Assembly: GCA_003427395.1 (NCBI GenBank)
Contig: BFEA01000646.1
Span: 355,633 to 406,409 of the forward strand
DNA length: 50,777 nt
DNA from: Chara braunii
Taxonomy: Eukaryota; Streptophyta; Charophyceae; Charales; Characeae
Direction: 5' to 3'
The translations under genes and the position numbers were made by a program. This document shows positions 11,763 through 22,298 of this stretch, piece by piece. The notes under the pieces were generated by a model. That model was given only the letters and a program-made list of their open reading frames with translations. It had not been told where the DNA came from and searched no databases. The first letter of the stretch is position 1. Every line of letters starts with the position of its first letter.

Positions 11763-11990
11763 CTAAGTAGGAGCAGAGGTCTCAGTACGATGAGCACGAT
11801 TATATGCACGCACCAACATCTGGGCGTGCTCCAAGTGCTCGAGGGGCTCCCATGTAGCCTCCTCATCAGGATAGCCCTTCCAATGCACCAGATATTCGAT
11901 GCATGGAGGGGTATCGTCGGTAACTCGGTGAGATACGATGTCCGAAACGACGAACTCTCGTGATCGTCCACCGTGATAGGTGCAGGGCAC
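11763..11990 (-). pseudogene. Ty3/gypsy integrase chromodomain
   Basis: This 75-codon frame contains EFVVSDIVSHRV, EYLVHWKGYPDEEATWEPL and a following helix LEHAQMLVRAYN. That is a complete chromodomain fold signature: an aromatic/hydrophobic residue, then WKGY, then TWEP, then Leu. Chromodomains at the integrase C terminus direct chromoviruses to particular chromatin. It is one of the better-preserved segments of the element, although it sits in a different frame from the GPY/F part, so a frameshift separates them. Confidence 0.9.
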
Positions 11991-13055
11991 TCATAAGGGC
12001 GTCTGGCGAACTGCTCAAACGGTCTGCGATAAGGACGCATGTGGTATACATCGTGTACGCAAGTCTGTCGAATGTAATCAGGTAGCTTCACACTGAAGCT
12101 GACCAGACTAGCGACAGTATTAGAACCGCCGGCTTGAAGGATGCGGCATGGACCGAAGAAGCGACGCCTAAACTTGCGAAGCGTATCCGCTTCGAGCTTC
12201 CATTCACGTGCGTCGACGAGCACATCGTCATCGACTTTTAATGGATGATCCATTCGTGAGCGGTTCACTCGTGCGGCCATGCGAGTCTGGGATTCGACTA
12301 GACTCTCGTGTCCACGCCTCGTAATCGTCGCCATGTGGGCGATCCAGTCGTCAAGCGCACGACAATGAGTGTCTGGGCACAACCGCGACGATCGTAGGAA
12401 ATCCGTAGGTATGCGAGGGTGGTAGTCGATGTTGCAATAGAATAACGACATCCCCGTGGCCGGCCAAACAACATGGTTGTATGCAATCTTTGCGTGGGCT
12501 AAGTGTAAGTTTCACTGCTGCTTATCCCTGATAAACTTTCAGAGGATATTACCAAGAGTTTTATTGGTGATCTCGGTCTGACGATCCATCTGGACGTGGA
12601 CGACGAGAAGCGGAGTTGGGATCCGTACACCAGGTGTAGGCATCGCAAGAATGTGCTGGTAAAGCGCGGGTCACGGTCGGAGATGATGCTCTGAGGTAAG
12701 TCGTGATTTCTCATGACTCGGTTTAAGACGATGTTGGCGACCTTACAAGTGTTAATGCGATAGTGGCACAAGACAAAATGTGCATGCTTCGTGAAGACGG
12801 TGTCGACAACCACCAAGATAGCATCATGACCGCGCTCAGTGGGAGGGCAGAGGGGACCAACAAAATCCCATCGAGATGGACTGCCAATGACCCTCGGGTA
12901 TGGGTAGGGGCTTAAGTAACCCATAAGGAAGGCGTTTCGAACTGTTCACCTCCTGACAGGTAGGGCACTCGTGGACGTAGGTTTTGACAAAGTCCTTGGA
13001 CTTCGGTCAAAAGTATAGCCCATATGACCGGCAACTGCCTTGTCATGGAACTCTG
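11991..13055 (-). pseudogene. Ty3/gypsy integrase core and GPY/F module
   Basis: The knuckle region keeps HDKAVAGHMGYT (His/His part), just upstream near 13050. The catalytic core in frame 12924-12499 has WDFVGPL with the first Asp and SDRDPRFTSTFLRCL with the second. The expected third acidic residue falls where the frame is corrupted. Downstream, frame 12451-11678 has VDDDVLVDAREWKL, KFRRRFFGPCRILQ (GPY/F) and LPDYIRQTCVHDVYHMRPYR. Integrase joins the cDNA to the target. The remnant is inactive. Confidence 0.9.
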
Positions 13056-13968
13056 CTACGGCCTGGACGCGGAGCTGTCCAGTGGAGGGAACGCACATAT
13101 GAGGTTCGAGTTGACCAGATCTATCATGCCAGTACACTTGACTGTTCTCACTGAGCTTCGTAGCATCACGTGGATGTCGTGATAATCCAGACAGTGGCGG
13201 TACTGAGTGCGATATGCATCGATCACCGACTGATCAATGGTGGTGACTGAGATGGCAGCAAGGTGGATGGGTTTCTGATAGTGGTCAAGATGGCGGGACA
13301 GGGCATCCACGACACAATTCGTTTCACCCTTGATAGGTTGAATGATGAAACTAAACTTAGATAAATCACGCCACCAATGTGGCTGTCGAGGGGAAAGCTT
13401 GGGCTTTGTGAGAAAAGTCTGGACAACAGAGTTGTCCGTGCGCACAGTGAAGGGCGCCTCATGCCGGTAATAACGTCAGTGTTGAGTAACATAAACTACT
13501 GCGAGAACCTCACGTGCATCAGCAATGTAGTTTATCTCGATATGCAGAACTGACGAGAGTAGAAAGCGATCGGGAAATCCCCAGCACGAGCCTCGACAGT
13601 CCCATCATCCGCAATGGTCGGAGAGTAAGTACCGGGAGGACTGTCAGTGAAGGGTAGTGATGGAAGGGTAGGCGTCAGTCGAAAAGCAGTGTCAACAAGA
13701 GGAGGAGGAAAGTGGGGAATATGGGGATAAGGGGAGTCAGATGGGGAAGGAAACACCTGAGAAAGTCCAACTCCTACTGCAAAATCTGGCACATCGGTGG
13801 TGGCTATGAAGGGACAATCACAATTGGAGAGGCGAAAAACTAGTGACCGTCTTCTTGAGGGCGCGAAAAACATCCTCACAGAGGGGAGTCCAAAACCGTG
13901 GCGGGTTCTTCCCGAGGAGGGTGAAGGTAAGGACGTAGGAATACCAAGCATATTTCCCAATGACAGCA
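13056..13968 (-). pseudogene. Ty3/gypsy RNase H region
   Basis: Frame 13969-13532 carries PFIATTDVPDFAVGVGLSQ (beginning of RNase H, with its first Asp) and PIAFYSRQF. After a break, frame 13445-13056 carries RTDNSVVQTFL, a WWRDLSKFSF segment and NCVVDALSRH, the C-terminal RNase H/tether signature of gypsy elements. An inserted Pro-rich stretch at about 13740-13620 lies between the two halves. RNase H degrades the RNA of the RNA-DNA hybrid during reverse transcription. The frame is interrupted. Confidence 0.85.
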
Positions 13969-14850
13969 CTATAGTAACATGTGAGGCCTAGGAAGCTGCG
14001 AAGCTGCTTGGCAGAGGAAGGGGTGGGTCACTCCGCGATAACAGTGATCTTCACGTAGTCTATGTGGATACCCTGGTCATGCACATGGTGTCCTAGAAAG
14101 TTCACTTTGCGCTGGGCAAAGCGACACTTACTGAGCTTGGCATAAAAGTCATGATTGTGTAAACTATGTAGGACATTGCAGAGGTGTCTGAGACGGTCTC
14201 CTAAGGTACAACTGTAGATCAAGATGCCATCCACGTACACGAGGACGTATTCTTCAAGGATGTTCCTGAAGAGATCGTTCATCGTCGTCTGGAAGGTGGC
14301 CAATGCATTGGTGAGGCCAAATTGCATCACCGTGAACTCGTAGTGGTCGAAACGCGATCAGGAGGCGGTCTTCGGCTGGTCCTCTGCGCCGTCTGCGACA
14401 ATGAGGATCTTGTGGTAACCGCTACGAAGATCGGTCTTCGTAAAGAAACAATTGTCTTCTAAATGGTGAAACAACTCATCCGCGCGAGGCATGGGATAAC
14501 TGTTCTTAACTGTGTAATGTTTAAGGTCGCGATAATCGATGCAGAGACATAGGGTTTTATCTGCTTTGCGAGCAAAGAGGACGGGTGCACCCCTGGGGGA
14601 GTTACTGGTTTAATGAAACCCAATAGGAGTTCCTCAAACTGACGCTTGAGTTCCATCACCTTTGAAATTGAGAGTCGATAGGGTGCCTGATGGTGAACAC
14701 GATAGTCAGGCATGAGCTGGATAAAATGCTCAACATTGTGCATCGGAGGGATCCCACTGTAGGAGAAATACGGGAGAAATACATCGCGCTACTCTCGGAT
14801 CAGGTCACGAACGACAATTTCTAAGCCGGTCGTGAACCGCACGAGTTCCA
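13969..14850 (-). pseudogene. Ty3/gypsy reverse transcriptase
   Basis: The frame from 14743 has LMPDYRVHHQAPYRLS followed by MELKRQFEELLLGFIKP, the start of a gypsy RT. After frame changes, 14330-14028 has QFGLTNALATFQTTMND (motif B) and YVLVYVDGILIYS (motif C). Motif C is normally Tyr-x-Asp-Asp; here the second Asp is Gly, which should abolish catalysis. The following CRFAQRKVNFLGHHVHDQGI segment is the standard downstream RT signature. At least two frameshifts are present. Confidence 0.9.
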
Positions 14851-15194
14851 CAGTGTCTGCGTCAGCACGAAACATATATGTGGACTCGTCAGTGGACGGC
14901 GGAGGAACCTTGGATGTTGAAGGGGTATCCGAAGGCTGAGGGGTGGATGTAGAGATGGGAGCCTTAAAAATGGAGGAAGGGTCAGGGGGATCGGGCTCCA
15001 CGGAGATGAGCTCGATGTCTGTATAGAGGGGATTGTGGGGAGGGAGGTCGGGAGGGGCGTCTTCCGTGGTGCCGAGGAATGAAACGTGATAGGTCAGCTT
15101 ACACTTCGTTTTGACAACGAGTGTTTCAGTCACCCATTCGGCCACTATGCCACGAAACGGGCGAGACCAATGAGTGCTAAGGATAAAGTCGTAC

Positions 15195-16138
15195 CTAGTC
15201 TCCAACACGTCGAAGTATGCAGAGGAATGGTGCCGCCGAGGCACCTGGTATTATCCGATGGCTGAAGGGTGAGGGAAAAGTGGAGGCGACCGTATGATTC
15301 AAGAAGCGCTGCATCTTGTTATGTTCGAGGGTAACAAAGATAGGAGAGCGAGACCCGAAGGTAGTTAGACGAGCTTCCTCAACCACGCGAGGATGAATGA
15401 AATTTCCCTACGCGAGTCCCACAAAGCGTGGTACACCCTCATAGATGTCCCTAGGTGAATAGGAATAATTGGGAGGGTGCAATCAGGGTTAGAGAGCAGA
15501 GCAAGAAGAAGACGAAGGACGTTTACGTGTCTCGTAAGTCGCTCCCTACGAACCTGAAAAACGCTCAAATCTAGGAGAGATGACACAACGTCATCACGAG
15601 TCGTCACCTGAGTGCAACAACGAGTTGTGCAAATGACCCGACGCGTCGCCAGTCTTGGAGGGGAAGTACTAGATGCGGCGGTCTGCTATGGGGCAGACAG
15701 TACCTCGACAGACGTCGGGGCAGAGATAACTGCAGGTGTCGTGTCCTGAGGATCCTTTGGTGTGGTAGCCAAAGGGGCAAACCACGACTCGATGGTTGGG
15801 AAGGCGGCAACGTGCGAGGCCTTAACGGTAAATTGCACCGTGACTAGCTGGATGGGACTGGCTGCACGGGGCCGGGGGGGGTTGAGATCGGCGTTGAAGA
15901 GAAGTGTCAGCATAGTGCCGATCGAGTGTGGCATGGTATGAACACCATGAGGAGGTGTGTCCATCCAGGTGGCAATGAAGGCGACCGCGACGGGCCTCAA
16001 CGACGACGCGCTCCTCACGGATAGGGCTCCGCGAGGAGGGACGAACCGCTGCAGGAGGTTTACCTGAGGAATGACGAACGTGCGGGCGCTCACCTGTGCA
16101 AGTCGACTGCGAGCACGACCTATGACGGACATCGCCAT
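15195..16138 (-). pseudogene. Ty3/gypsy zinc knuckle and aspartic protease region
   Basis: Near 15990-15945 the minus strand reads RLHCHLDGHTSSWC, a CCHC-type knuckle whose first Cys codon has become Arg. Further on, around 15440-15370, fragments DSR and, one frame over, GNFIHPRVVEEARLTTF match the retropepsin active-site neighbourhood (Asp-Ser/Thr-Gly-Ala followed by a hydrophobic helix). The Asp-Ser is followed by Arg instead of Gly, and a frameshift separates it from the rest, so the protease is dead. It would cleave the Gag-Pol polyprotein. Confidence 0.6.
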
Positions 16139-17978
16139 CTACAAGCGGCCGGCCATCGGGACAGTCTCGTCATCCAAATGGTGTTGGATAACATCTTGAA
16201 GCTCGAGGTCCTTGAGAACATCCCCAAGGGTAGGGTCGACCTCTGCCATAGAGTCGTCGTTGTACTCGAGGGAATTGTAGCGTCGAGAGAATGGCGTTCC
16301 TGACTGAGTTGAGCGGCGATAGGGGCCAGAGAAAGACGAACGACCTCGAGTGGTGTCGCGTGACTGGATGGTGGCAGCGGGTCGTGAAGAGGACGGGGCG
16401 TCGGAGAAGCGACTCCGCATCCTCTGGTACTATCGAGGAGCCTCGTAGGCCAGCTCTGTGGATGCGAAGGTCTGTCTCCAAAGCTTTATGTGGTAATCAG
16501 ACGGGAGACGGACGAGAAACCTGTTGGTTAGAAGACCCTCTGGTAGGAGTGCCTCATCGCAAATGAGGCGGGCGTCTTGAAACACCCGGATGTGACGCTC
16601 CAGGTTTGTGGGTACAGACTCTACGGAGGACCAAGGCCATCGGGTCTAGGTGACCCTATCTAAGACGTGGGTTGCGCCGTGCTGAGCGCCATAGCCGTCT
16701 TGAAGAAAGGTGGTGAAGTCCACGAAAGTGGGAGCCTCACCTGTTTGAGTACGATGGGTATAGTAGCTCTCCCATGCAGTGAAAGCGCCGCCTCACAATT
16801 TAGTTGTGAGCAGAGAGCACCAAAACTGTTGACTAGTGTTCATCACTGTCGGTGCGCGCGTGGCTGCCTGCAACCAATGCAACACGCGAAGTGTACCATC
16901 GTGGTCAAGTATATCCGACAGGCGCATAAGGGGGGGACCGTTGTGTTGATGACGAGGGGAGAGAGGCTGAGGGGCCTGCACTGTGGCGCAAAAGACGGGG
17001 ACAATGCAGGGGTGGAAGTGAGAGCAAGTTGTGGTCCGCAGCCGCTGGTGAAAGGTCCAGCAGAGGTGGAGGCAACGACCGCACGCAGTTTTGACGGAGT
17101 GGCAAGGTAGGAGGGTAGAGGCGGAGGAGCAGGTTAAGGAAAATGAGCCTGCAAGACCGAAGTAGTAGTGAAGGAAGATGAAGGGTGAGCAGTCTGTAAA
17201 GGGTGAGGCTCTCTCAGGGTAAGTATCTCCTCTTGGAGCTGCCCACAGTGGCCTGCAAGGTAGCCACTCGCAGGGTGCGCGAGGTTGAAGGTGGAAGGGT
17301 CGGATAGGGTACCCTGGCTAGGTGAAGTGAGGAGACAAGAGGGGGAAGGAGAACTCTGAGTCGTAATGCGACGACCGGTGCGGGGAGCTGGGAAGCAGCA
17401 CCGGGACGAGTAGATGAGCCTGCTTGGTCAGCTATCGGTGTCTTGCGAGCAGATTTTACGGCAATCGTCAAAGCGACAAAAACGGGAGGGGCTGATAAAG
17501 GTGCCGCAACAGACGGGGTGGTCTGAGCGGTTGTGTCACTCACCACTATTGAGGGTGAGTGTTGGGTTTGAGCCTCGGAGGAGGGGGAACCACCACGTCT
17601 TTATGTTTGGAGTCTTCGGGAACCGGACTGGGAGCCAGTAGGGGATGAAGTGTGGGAGTGGTGGGGGGAACGATGGGGAGATCCCTTGAGGTGGTTGACA
17701 TTAAGGGCTAGCGCATTGATTTGTGCTTGTGTGTGTCCAAGGGCATCAAGGCCTGCTTGCATTGGTGCGAGGAGGGCCGCAAGGACGGTTTCAAGGTCCA
17801 TAGGGGCCTGGCCAAGATCTGTTGGTTGAATGAGCGCTTGAGAGATGGATGGCACAACAACAATTTCCTCGGATGTACTCTCGTCCTTGTGCGGTTGTTA
17901 CGTACTGCGCCTGCACACGGGCCCATTTTGAGGGGCCGGCGGTTGCTGAGGGGCCCCCAGGCTGCAGATTTCAAATAG
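16139..17978 (-). pseudogene. gag: Ty3/gypsy gag region
   Basis: Several open minus-strand frames (17974-17601, 17546-17214, 17105-16905 and 16420-16139) are Pro/Ser/Ala-rich. The 84-codon frame from 17855 begins MPSISQALIQ and contains a helix-prone MDLETVLAALLAPMQAGLD segment. The Arg/Ser-rich stretch at 16420-16300 precedes the knuckle, as in many plant gags. Assignment depends on its position upstream of protease and RT. Multiple frame breaks separate the pieces. Confidence 0.6.
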
Positions 17979-18037
17979 AGGCGACAATATTTATTTATTT
18001 AGTTACTTGTTGTCTTGTCCCTTGTCTGTGCAGACGT

Positions 18038-18249
18038 CGTTTCGGACTTGCAGACCCCAAGGCAATGCCTTGGGCCAGGTACTGAGGGACGAGGCCCTTC
18101 CGACCCAGGCGCGTTTTGGCACCTAACTCAACGGTACCAATACCGTTTCGGACCGCAGGCACCAAGGCAGCGCCTTGGGCCAGGTACACAGGAATGGGGC
18201 CTGATCAAGGCCTGGCGCGTTTTTGTGCCTGCTGCATCAGCAGCATGCT
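18038..18249. repeat. Two-unit tandem repeat, ~106-bp period
   Basis: CGTTTCGGAC starts both units (18038 and 18144). Each unit continues with a CCAAGGCA...TGCCTTGG or CCAAGGCAGCGCCTTGG near-palindrome, GGGCCAGGTAC and a GGCGCGTTTT(T/G) block. The internal near-palindromes are conserved between units. Confidence 0.75.
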
Positions 18250-18725
18250 CTGGATGTCCGGTAGGGACCCAGATTGGCTGGGCGGTTTCTGAGGCCAGCA
18301 CCAGGTAGGTCCAGCCGCCCAACACTACATATAGCTGGGCAGCAGCTGGGCCAAATACAGTTCGGGTAGCTCACTTCTCAAGCGACACGCTGCTGGACCA
18401 GCGCTGCATCTTAGCGCTGCGCTGCGGACTAGAGGTAGGGGAGTAGGTAGGAGAGGGCGGAGGCCATACCTGCGGATGGCGGACTTTACCTGGCGCCATA
18501 GCTCGGACTCCGCTCGCGACCTGCACAAGACACCAACCACGCGGTAGTCGGTAACGACGGCCTTCCTGTAGGTGAGACAGTAGGGAAGACGATCTCTTCG
18601 TCTCCCCATCCATCTCTCTCTCTCTCCTCTCTTCTTCTTCTTCTTCTTCTTCTTCTTCTTCTTCTTCTTCTTCTTCTTTGTCTTCTTCGTCTTCTTCTTC
18701 TTCTTCAGATACGAGGGTGAGAGAG
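18250..18725 (-). repeat. Dispersed repeat R1, minus-orientation copy, with (TTC)n
   Basis: On the minus strand the order is (GAA)n, GA-rich tract, GCGCCAGGTAAAG, GGCCTCCGCC, GCAGCGC motifs and a CTATATGTAG core, paralleling 1000-1480 on the plus strand. A TTC/TCTTC microsatellite occupies about 18633-18705 and a TC tract 18611-18632. The copy sits just upstream of the gypsy gag, where a 5' LTR could be expected, but I see no partner on the other side of the element. Confidence 0.4.
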
Positions 18726-19842
18726 GTTACAGGCAGAGGATACAGGCAGAGGTTACAGTGGGCATGATGCCCAGGTTCTGGTTTGACATTTCTGAGGCAG
18801 ACATTGATTGGACAGGCAAGGGACTATTTTTGGAACTTCGCCATTGCAATCTTGGTGTTCTCCCTCGCCTCCATCTTCGTCTCTTCTCACCCCCCATCTC
18901 ACATCTGTGGTAGCTCCCCATGTGTGTGTACGATGGGATGTCGTGTCAGTCCCGGTCAGGTTAGGACTTATATCCAAGTCTTCCACTGCGCTATTTTGTG
19001 CCATTTCATATGTATCAGGGTATGCATTGCCTGTTGATGTTTTACTAACATTGCATTGTCCATTCGGTCCTTTTCATCACATTGCGGATCCTTCGCTGTA
19101 CATACATTGCCCAACTGGGCATGTATCAACGGTGGATGGATGGGAGTAGACATGTCGGGAGGTAAAAAAGGAGGTGGGAAAAGAGATGAGCAGGTGTATG
19201 GAAAAAGAGGCCCACCAGCGAGAGGGAGGGGACTGCAGGACCGGAGAGGGTGGCGTGAAGCCAGTCAAGGGGAGAGGATCCGTTTAGGTTTTGGGTGCCC
19301 GACGTGAGAAGGCGAGGGAGGAGGGGGGTTGAGAACCCTAAGCCATAGGAAAACCCTAAAAAAACCCTAACCGGAGTGTGGCGAGTTAGGGTAGAGTAGC
19401 GGTGACCTAATCAAGAAAAGAAAATAACAACCATGGAGGGGAGGGGAATGAAAAATAAACAAATAGTGAAATTTCAAGATAAAGAGGTGAGGAGAGAAAT
19501 AAATTTTATTCTTTTGGAGTTATCGGCAACATTTCCCTACCCCCCATGGAGTGAAAAATGTGTCAAGAGGAGAGAGAGACCAAGAGAAGCACACTAAGTT
19601 TCTAAATGCCGCAAATTAAAATTTTCAAAAAAATAAACAAATAAATAAAGAAATGGCAGGGTGGAGGAGAGTGAACTAGCGCCTGGGGAGGTGAGCTCCC
19701 ACGCCGCTAGGCTAGTACGCGCGCCCGACAGAAGCATGTGGCTCTTTGATTGCCACGTGGCATCTGTTGTAGGTGACGTGTGCGTCCGCGACGCTCGGGC
19801 AGGGTAACACCAGCAGTGAAGAACGACGACGAATAGCAATAG
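18726..19842. other. No recognisable gene; telomere-like motifs
   Basis: AAACCCTAA-type words (the plant telomere repeat and telo-box) occur at about 19334-19372 as CCCTAAAAAAACCCTAACC, with further TTAGGGT at 19385-19392. A single unit of the CGGCAACATTT repeat described at 33.5 kb lies at about 19522-19570. No coding frame is convincing. Confidence 0.5.
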
Positions 19843-20142
19843 GTGGCGCAACAATTAGGGCGAGTGATGGAGATGGAGGGGGAGCTACAACATGGAGCAC
19901 TTCGACTAGAGGATATGCTCTTTGATAATGAATACAACATCTCGACTGCAGAGGATGATGAAGGTGAGCAAGATGATGATCACGACGTGCTCTTCTATTA
20001 TACAAATATCTGCATTATGTGTGAGACCTGGGAATCCGAAAGTGAGACGAGTTCTGATGTTGTTGTGCGTGAGAGCGACGAGCATGAGGGGAGGGCAAGA
20101 GAGAGGTGGGTCAAGCTGATAGCACTCTCTCATCATGTTTGA
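19843..20142 (+). CDS. Hypothetical acidic open frame
   Basis: The 99-codon frame begins MAQQLGRVMEMEGELQHGAL and is rich in Glu/Asp (AEDDEGEQDDDHD, ESESETSSD). I recognise no domain, signal peptide or membrane segment. It lies just upstream of a two-unit acid-coding tandem repeat and a long Asn-coding array on the same strand, so it may be the start of a low-complexity protein gene whose frame is now broken, or purely a chance frame in a repeat-derived region. No splice or promoter evidence was found. Confidence 0.25.
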   Translation: MAQQLGRVMEMEGELQHGALRLEDMLFDNEYNISTAEDDEGEQDDDHDVLFYYTNICIMCETWESESETSSDVVVRESDEHEGRARERWVKLIALSHHV

Positions 20143-20275
20143 GGATGAGAGTGCAGTTGGCGATGGAGAGAGGGAATATGTCATTGATGACGCAGGTGAG
20201 TGAGAGGTTGAGGATAAGAGTGCAGTTGGCGAGAGGGAATATACCACTGATGACGAAGGTGAGTGGGAAGGGGCG
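20143..20275. repeat. Two-unit tandem repeat, ~65-70 bp
   Basis: Each unit contains GAGGAT(G/A)AGAGTGCAGTTGGC, GAGAGGGAATAT and TGATGACG(C/A)AGGTGAGTG. On the plus strand the units encode the related acidic peptides EDESAVGDGEREYVIDDAGE and EDKSAVGEREYTTDDEGE. Confidence 0.7.
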
Positions 20276-20339
20276 TGGGGGCTATTGGCAACGGTGGCAA
20301 CAGTGGCAGCAGCAGCGGCGACGGCAACGGCGAAAGCAG

Positions 20340-20640
20340 AAGCAAATACATCAACAGTAACAACAACAACATCAATAACAACAATAATGGAGGTGGAGCA
20401 GAGGTTTATGGCAGAGGTGGTGATTGTGGTAGAGAAGAGGCAAGGAATGAGCGAGATTGGCAAGAAGGGTGGGATGGTTGACAACAACAATGACAACAAC
20501 AACAATAACAACAATAACAACAAAAAACAATAACAACAACAACAATAACAACAACAGCAATAACAACAACAACAATAACAACTTCAACAATGACGGTGAG
20601 AAGCAAATGAGTGAACTGGGTGAGACGGGCGTGAAGGAGG

Positions 20641-20691
<51 letters not shown>

Positions 20692-20738
20692 ATGACGAGA
20701 ACAACGAGATGGAGGAGAGGGGAGAGAACGCTGACAGC

Positions 20739-20776
<38 letters not shown>

Positions 20777-21030
20777 AGAAGGCGAAAACAACGAGATGGT
20801 TGAGATGGGAGAGGACGAGGACAACAACAACAACAACAACAACAATAGCAGCAACGGTGAGCAGGGAAAAGTGTGAGGAGTGTGAGAAGGATGACATTTA
20901 CAACAACAACGACGGAGAAAACAACAACAAAAACAACAACAACAACAACAAAAACAAAAACAACAAAAACAAAAACAAAAACAACAACAGCAAGAGTAAC
21001 AAGAATAACAACAATCACGACGACGGTGGC
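20340..21030 (+). repeat. (AAC)n array with embedded acidic coding-like units
   Basis: AAC/ACA trinucleotide runs occur at about 20350-20395, 20480-20600, 20641-20690, 20740-20776, 20820-20850 and 20918-21015. In the frame 20457-20876 the spacers are related to each other: EKQMSELGETGVKED, ENNEMEERGENADS and ENNEMVEMGEDED, each followed by 8-17 Asn codons. This is therefore a higher-order tandem repeat (acidic block plus poly-Asn) kept in one frame. Whether it is translated is unknown. Antisense frames (Leu/Val/Cys-rich) are artefacts of the repeat. Confidence 0.7.
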
Positions 21031-21479
21031 GACGACAACCACGGGGGCAACGGGGCAGAGCGTGGTGCTTCTGCATCCAAGCTCCTTATCAGCATCATGG
21101 GAAAGATGCCGCCATCAGTGAAGTGGGGTTTGAGGTTGAAGGTACGACTTACCGTTCCCCCCCACCCCTACCCAGTGTTTTCTCATGATGAATCGTGTCT
21201 TCTTTTCTGACAACGGGTGGGGATAGGATAGATGTTCTCCCTACGATGATTAGGGTTGATTGCCTCTCATCTTTCTAACCTTCAACTCTTAATCATGAAA
21301 GGATTGTTGATGATTACCCTTGTTATTGCTGGTGAGCTTATGTGCGAAATGACGTCAATATACATCGTTGTATAGGGGATATATGTTTCATGAGCAGGAG
21401 GTCAATCCTTCTCCTTCGTTGGGAAGTAATCAATGCCTCTGCTCCTTTTGGTGATAGGTGAGCCAACTACATATACAAT

Positions 21480-21891
21480 CTGCCTGCACGCATCATAGTA
21501 TAGAGATGCTAGACTCGGTTTCCAGCTCACATAAAGTACATCAGCTTTGGGGTTTTGCTTCATATCTGTGTTAGGGTTCGATTTCTGGCTTGATTGATAG
21601 AATTGGGCTTGATGCCTCGCTTACTATGCTGCTGTGCTAGGTTACGGGATAGGGTTTTCCCTCCAGGGGAGTTGTATTAATCGATGAATGAAGACAGACA
21701 GATTGGATGTCGTCTTATATGGATTGTTGTATGTATACAGGTAGTTTCTGATTGTAGGACATAGTTACACACCACTGTATAGGGACATTGGACCCCATTT
21801 CCAACTTACACACATCACATCAAGGTTAGGGTTTCGTCTGATAGATAAGATTGGGCTCGATGCCTCAATTTGTTTTGGAGATACTGTAGAT
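21480..21891. repeat. Degenerate ~250-280-bp tandem repeat, left of the PLE insertion
   Basis: Two diverged units share the order TATAG(A/G)GA, (G/C)(A/C)TTTCCA(G/A)CT, GTTAGGGTT, GATAGA, TTGGGCT(T/C)GATGCCTC. Examples are TTGGGCT at 21603 and 21851, and GTTAGGGTT at 21570 and 21825. A third unit resumes at 33240 on the far side of the PLE pair, with GGTTCTCCC matching GGTTTTCCC of the first unit at about 21653. Confidence 0.6.
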
Positions 21892-21902
21892 AAGACGGAT
21901 AG
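21892..21902. repeat. Left target-site duplication of PLE pair (candidate)
   Basis: AAGACGGATAG here corresponds to AAGATGGATAG at 33229-33239 (10/11 identical). The two copies bracket the whole PLE pair. Confidence 0.6.
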
Positions 21903-22047
21903 GTCGAGGAGGTCAACATGGTGAGGAGACTATCCATCAAACAGGGGCAGGCCCTGTGAGCAACCAGAGCTGAAAAAACCGTTGCCCCTTCGATCCTCCT
22001 GTACAGATACATCCACAACTCGTAATAGTCCGAGGAGATGACCATGG

Positions 22048-22184
<137 letters not shown>

Positions 22185-22246
22185 GAGAGAGAGAAGGATT
22201 GGCTATGCTTAAAATGATAACATGAAGCACGGAGCCTGTTGGCGAT

Positions 22247-22298
22247 GTCCCGCCTGGTTTCGGCCCTGCCGCCAGTTGCAAGGCCATCATCGGGGGAC
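22247..22298 (-). ncRNA. Decayed hammerhead ribozyme motif, PLE copy A
   Basis: This is the counterpart of the motif at 28705-28756. Stem I (GTCCC/GGGAC), stem II (GGCC/GGCC) and GAAA remain. The core CUGAUGA has become CCGATGA, and GGTC before the cleavage site has become AGGC. These changes hit invariant core positions, so cleavage is not expected. Confidence 0.6.

Larger units (their letters stand above)
11763..17978 (-). mobile_element. Ty3/gypsy chromovirus-type LTR retrotransposon, decayed
   Basis: Reading the minus strand from 17.98 kb down to 11.76 kb, the order is gag, zinc knuckle, aspartic protease, reverse transcriptase, RNase H, integrase with GPY/F module, chromodomain. This order (integrase last, chromodomain at its C terminus) defines Ty3/gypsy chromoviruses. 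The polyprotein is split by many frameshifts and stops, and key catalytic residues are lost, so the copy is inactive. Flanking LTRs and a primer-binding site were not recognised; the 5' end may be truncated or replaced by the repeats at 18.0-18.7 kb. Confidence 0.9.

Noticed and set aside
18250-18725. 5' LTR of the gypsy element
   Set aside because: Its only relative in the window is the R1 copy at about 1.0-1.5 kb in the opposite orientation, not at the element's other end.
19334-19392. Interstitial telomere array
   Set aside because: Only two or three imperfect AAACCCTAA words; not an array.
20246-20256. CTGATGACGAA as a possible hammerhead core
   Set aside because: There is no stem II between the core words and no stem I; it is a unit of the acidic tandem repeat.
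20372-21076. Long Leu/Val/Cys-rich minus-strand frames
   Set aside because: They are the antisense of AAC/ACA arrays and have no start context or domain.
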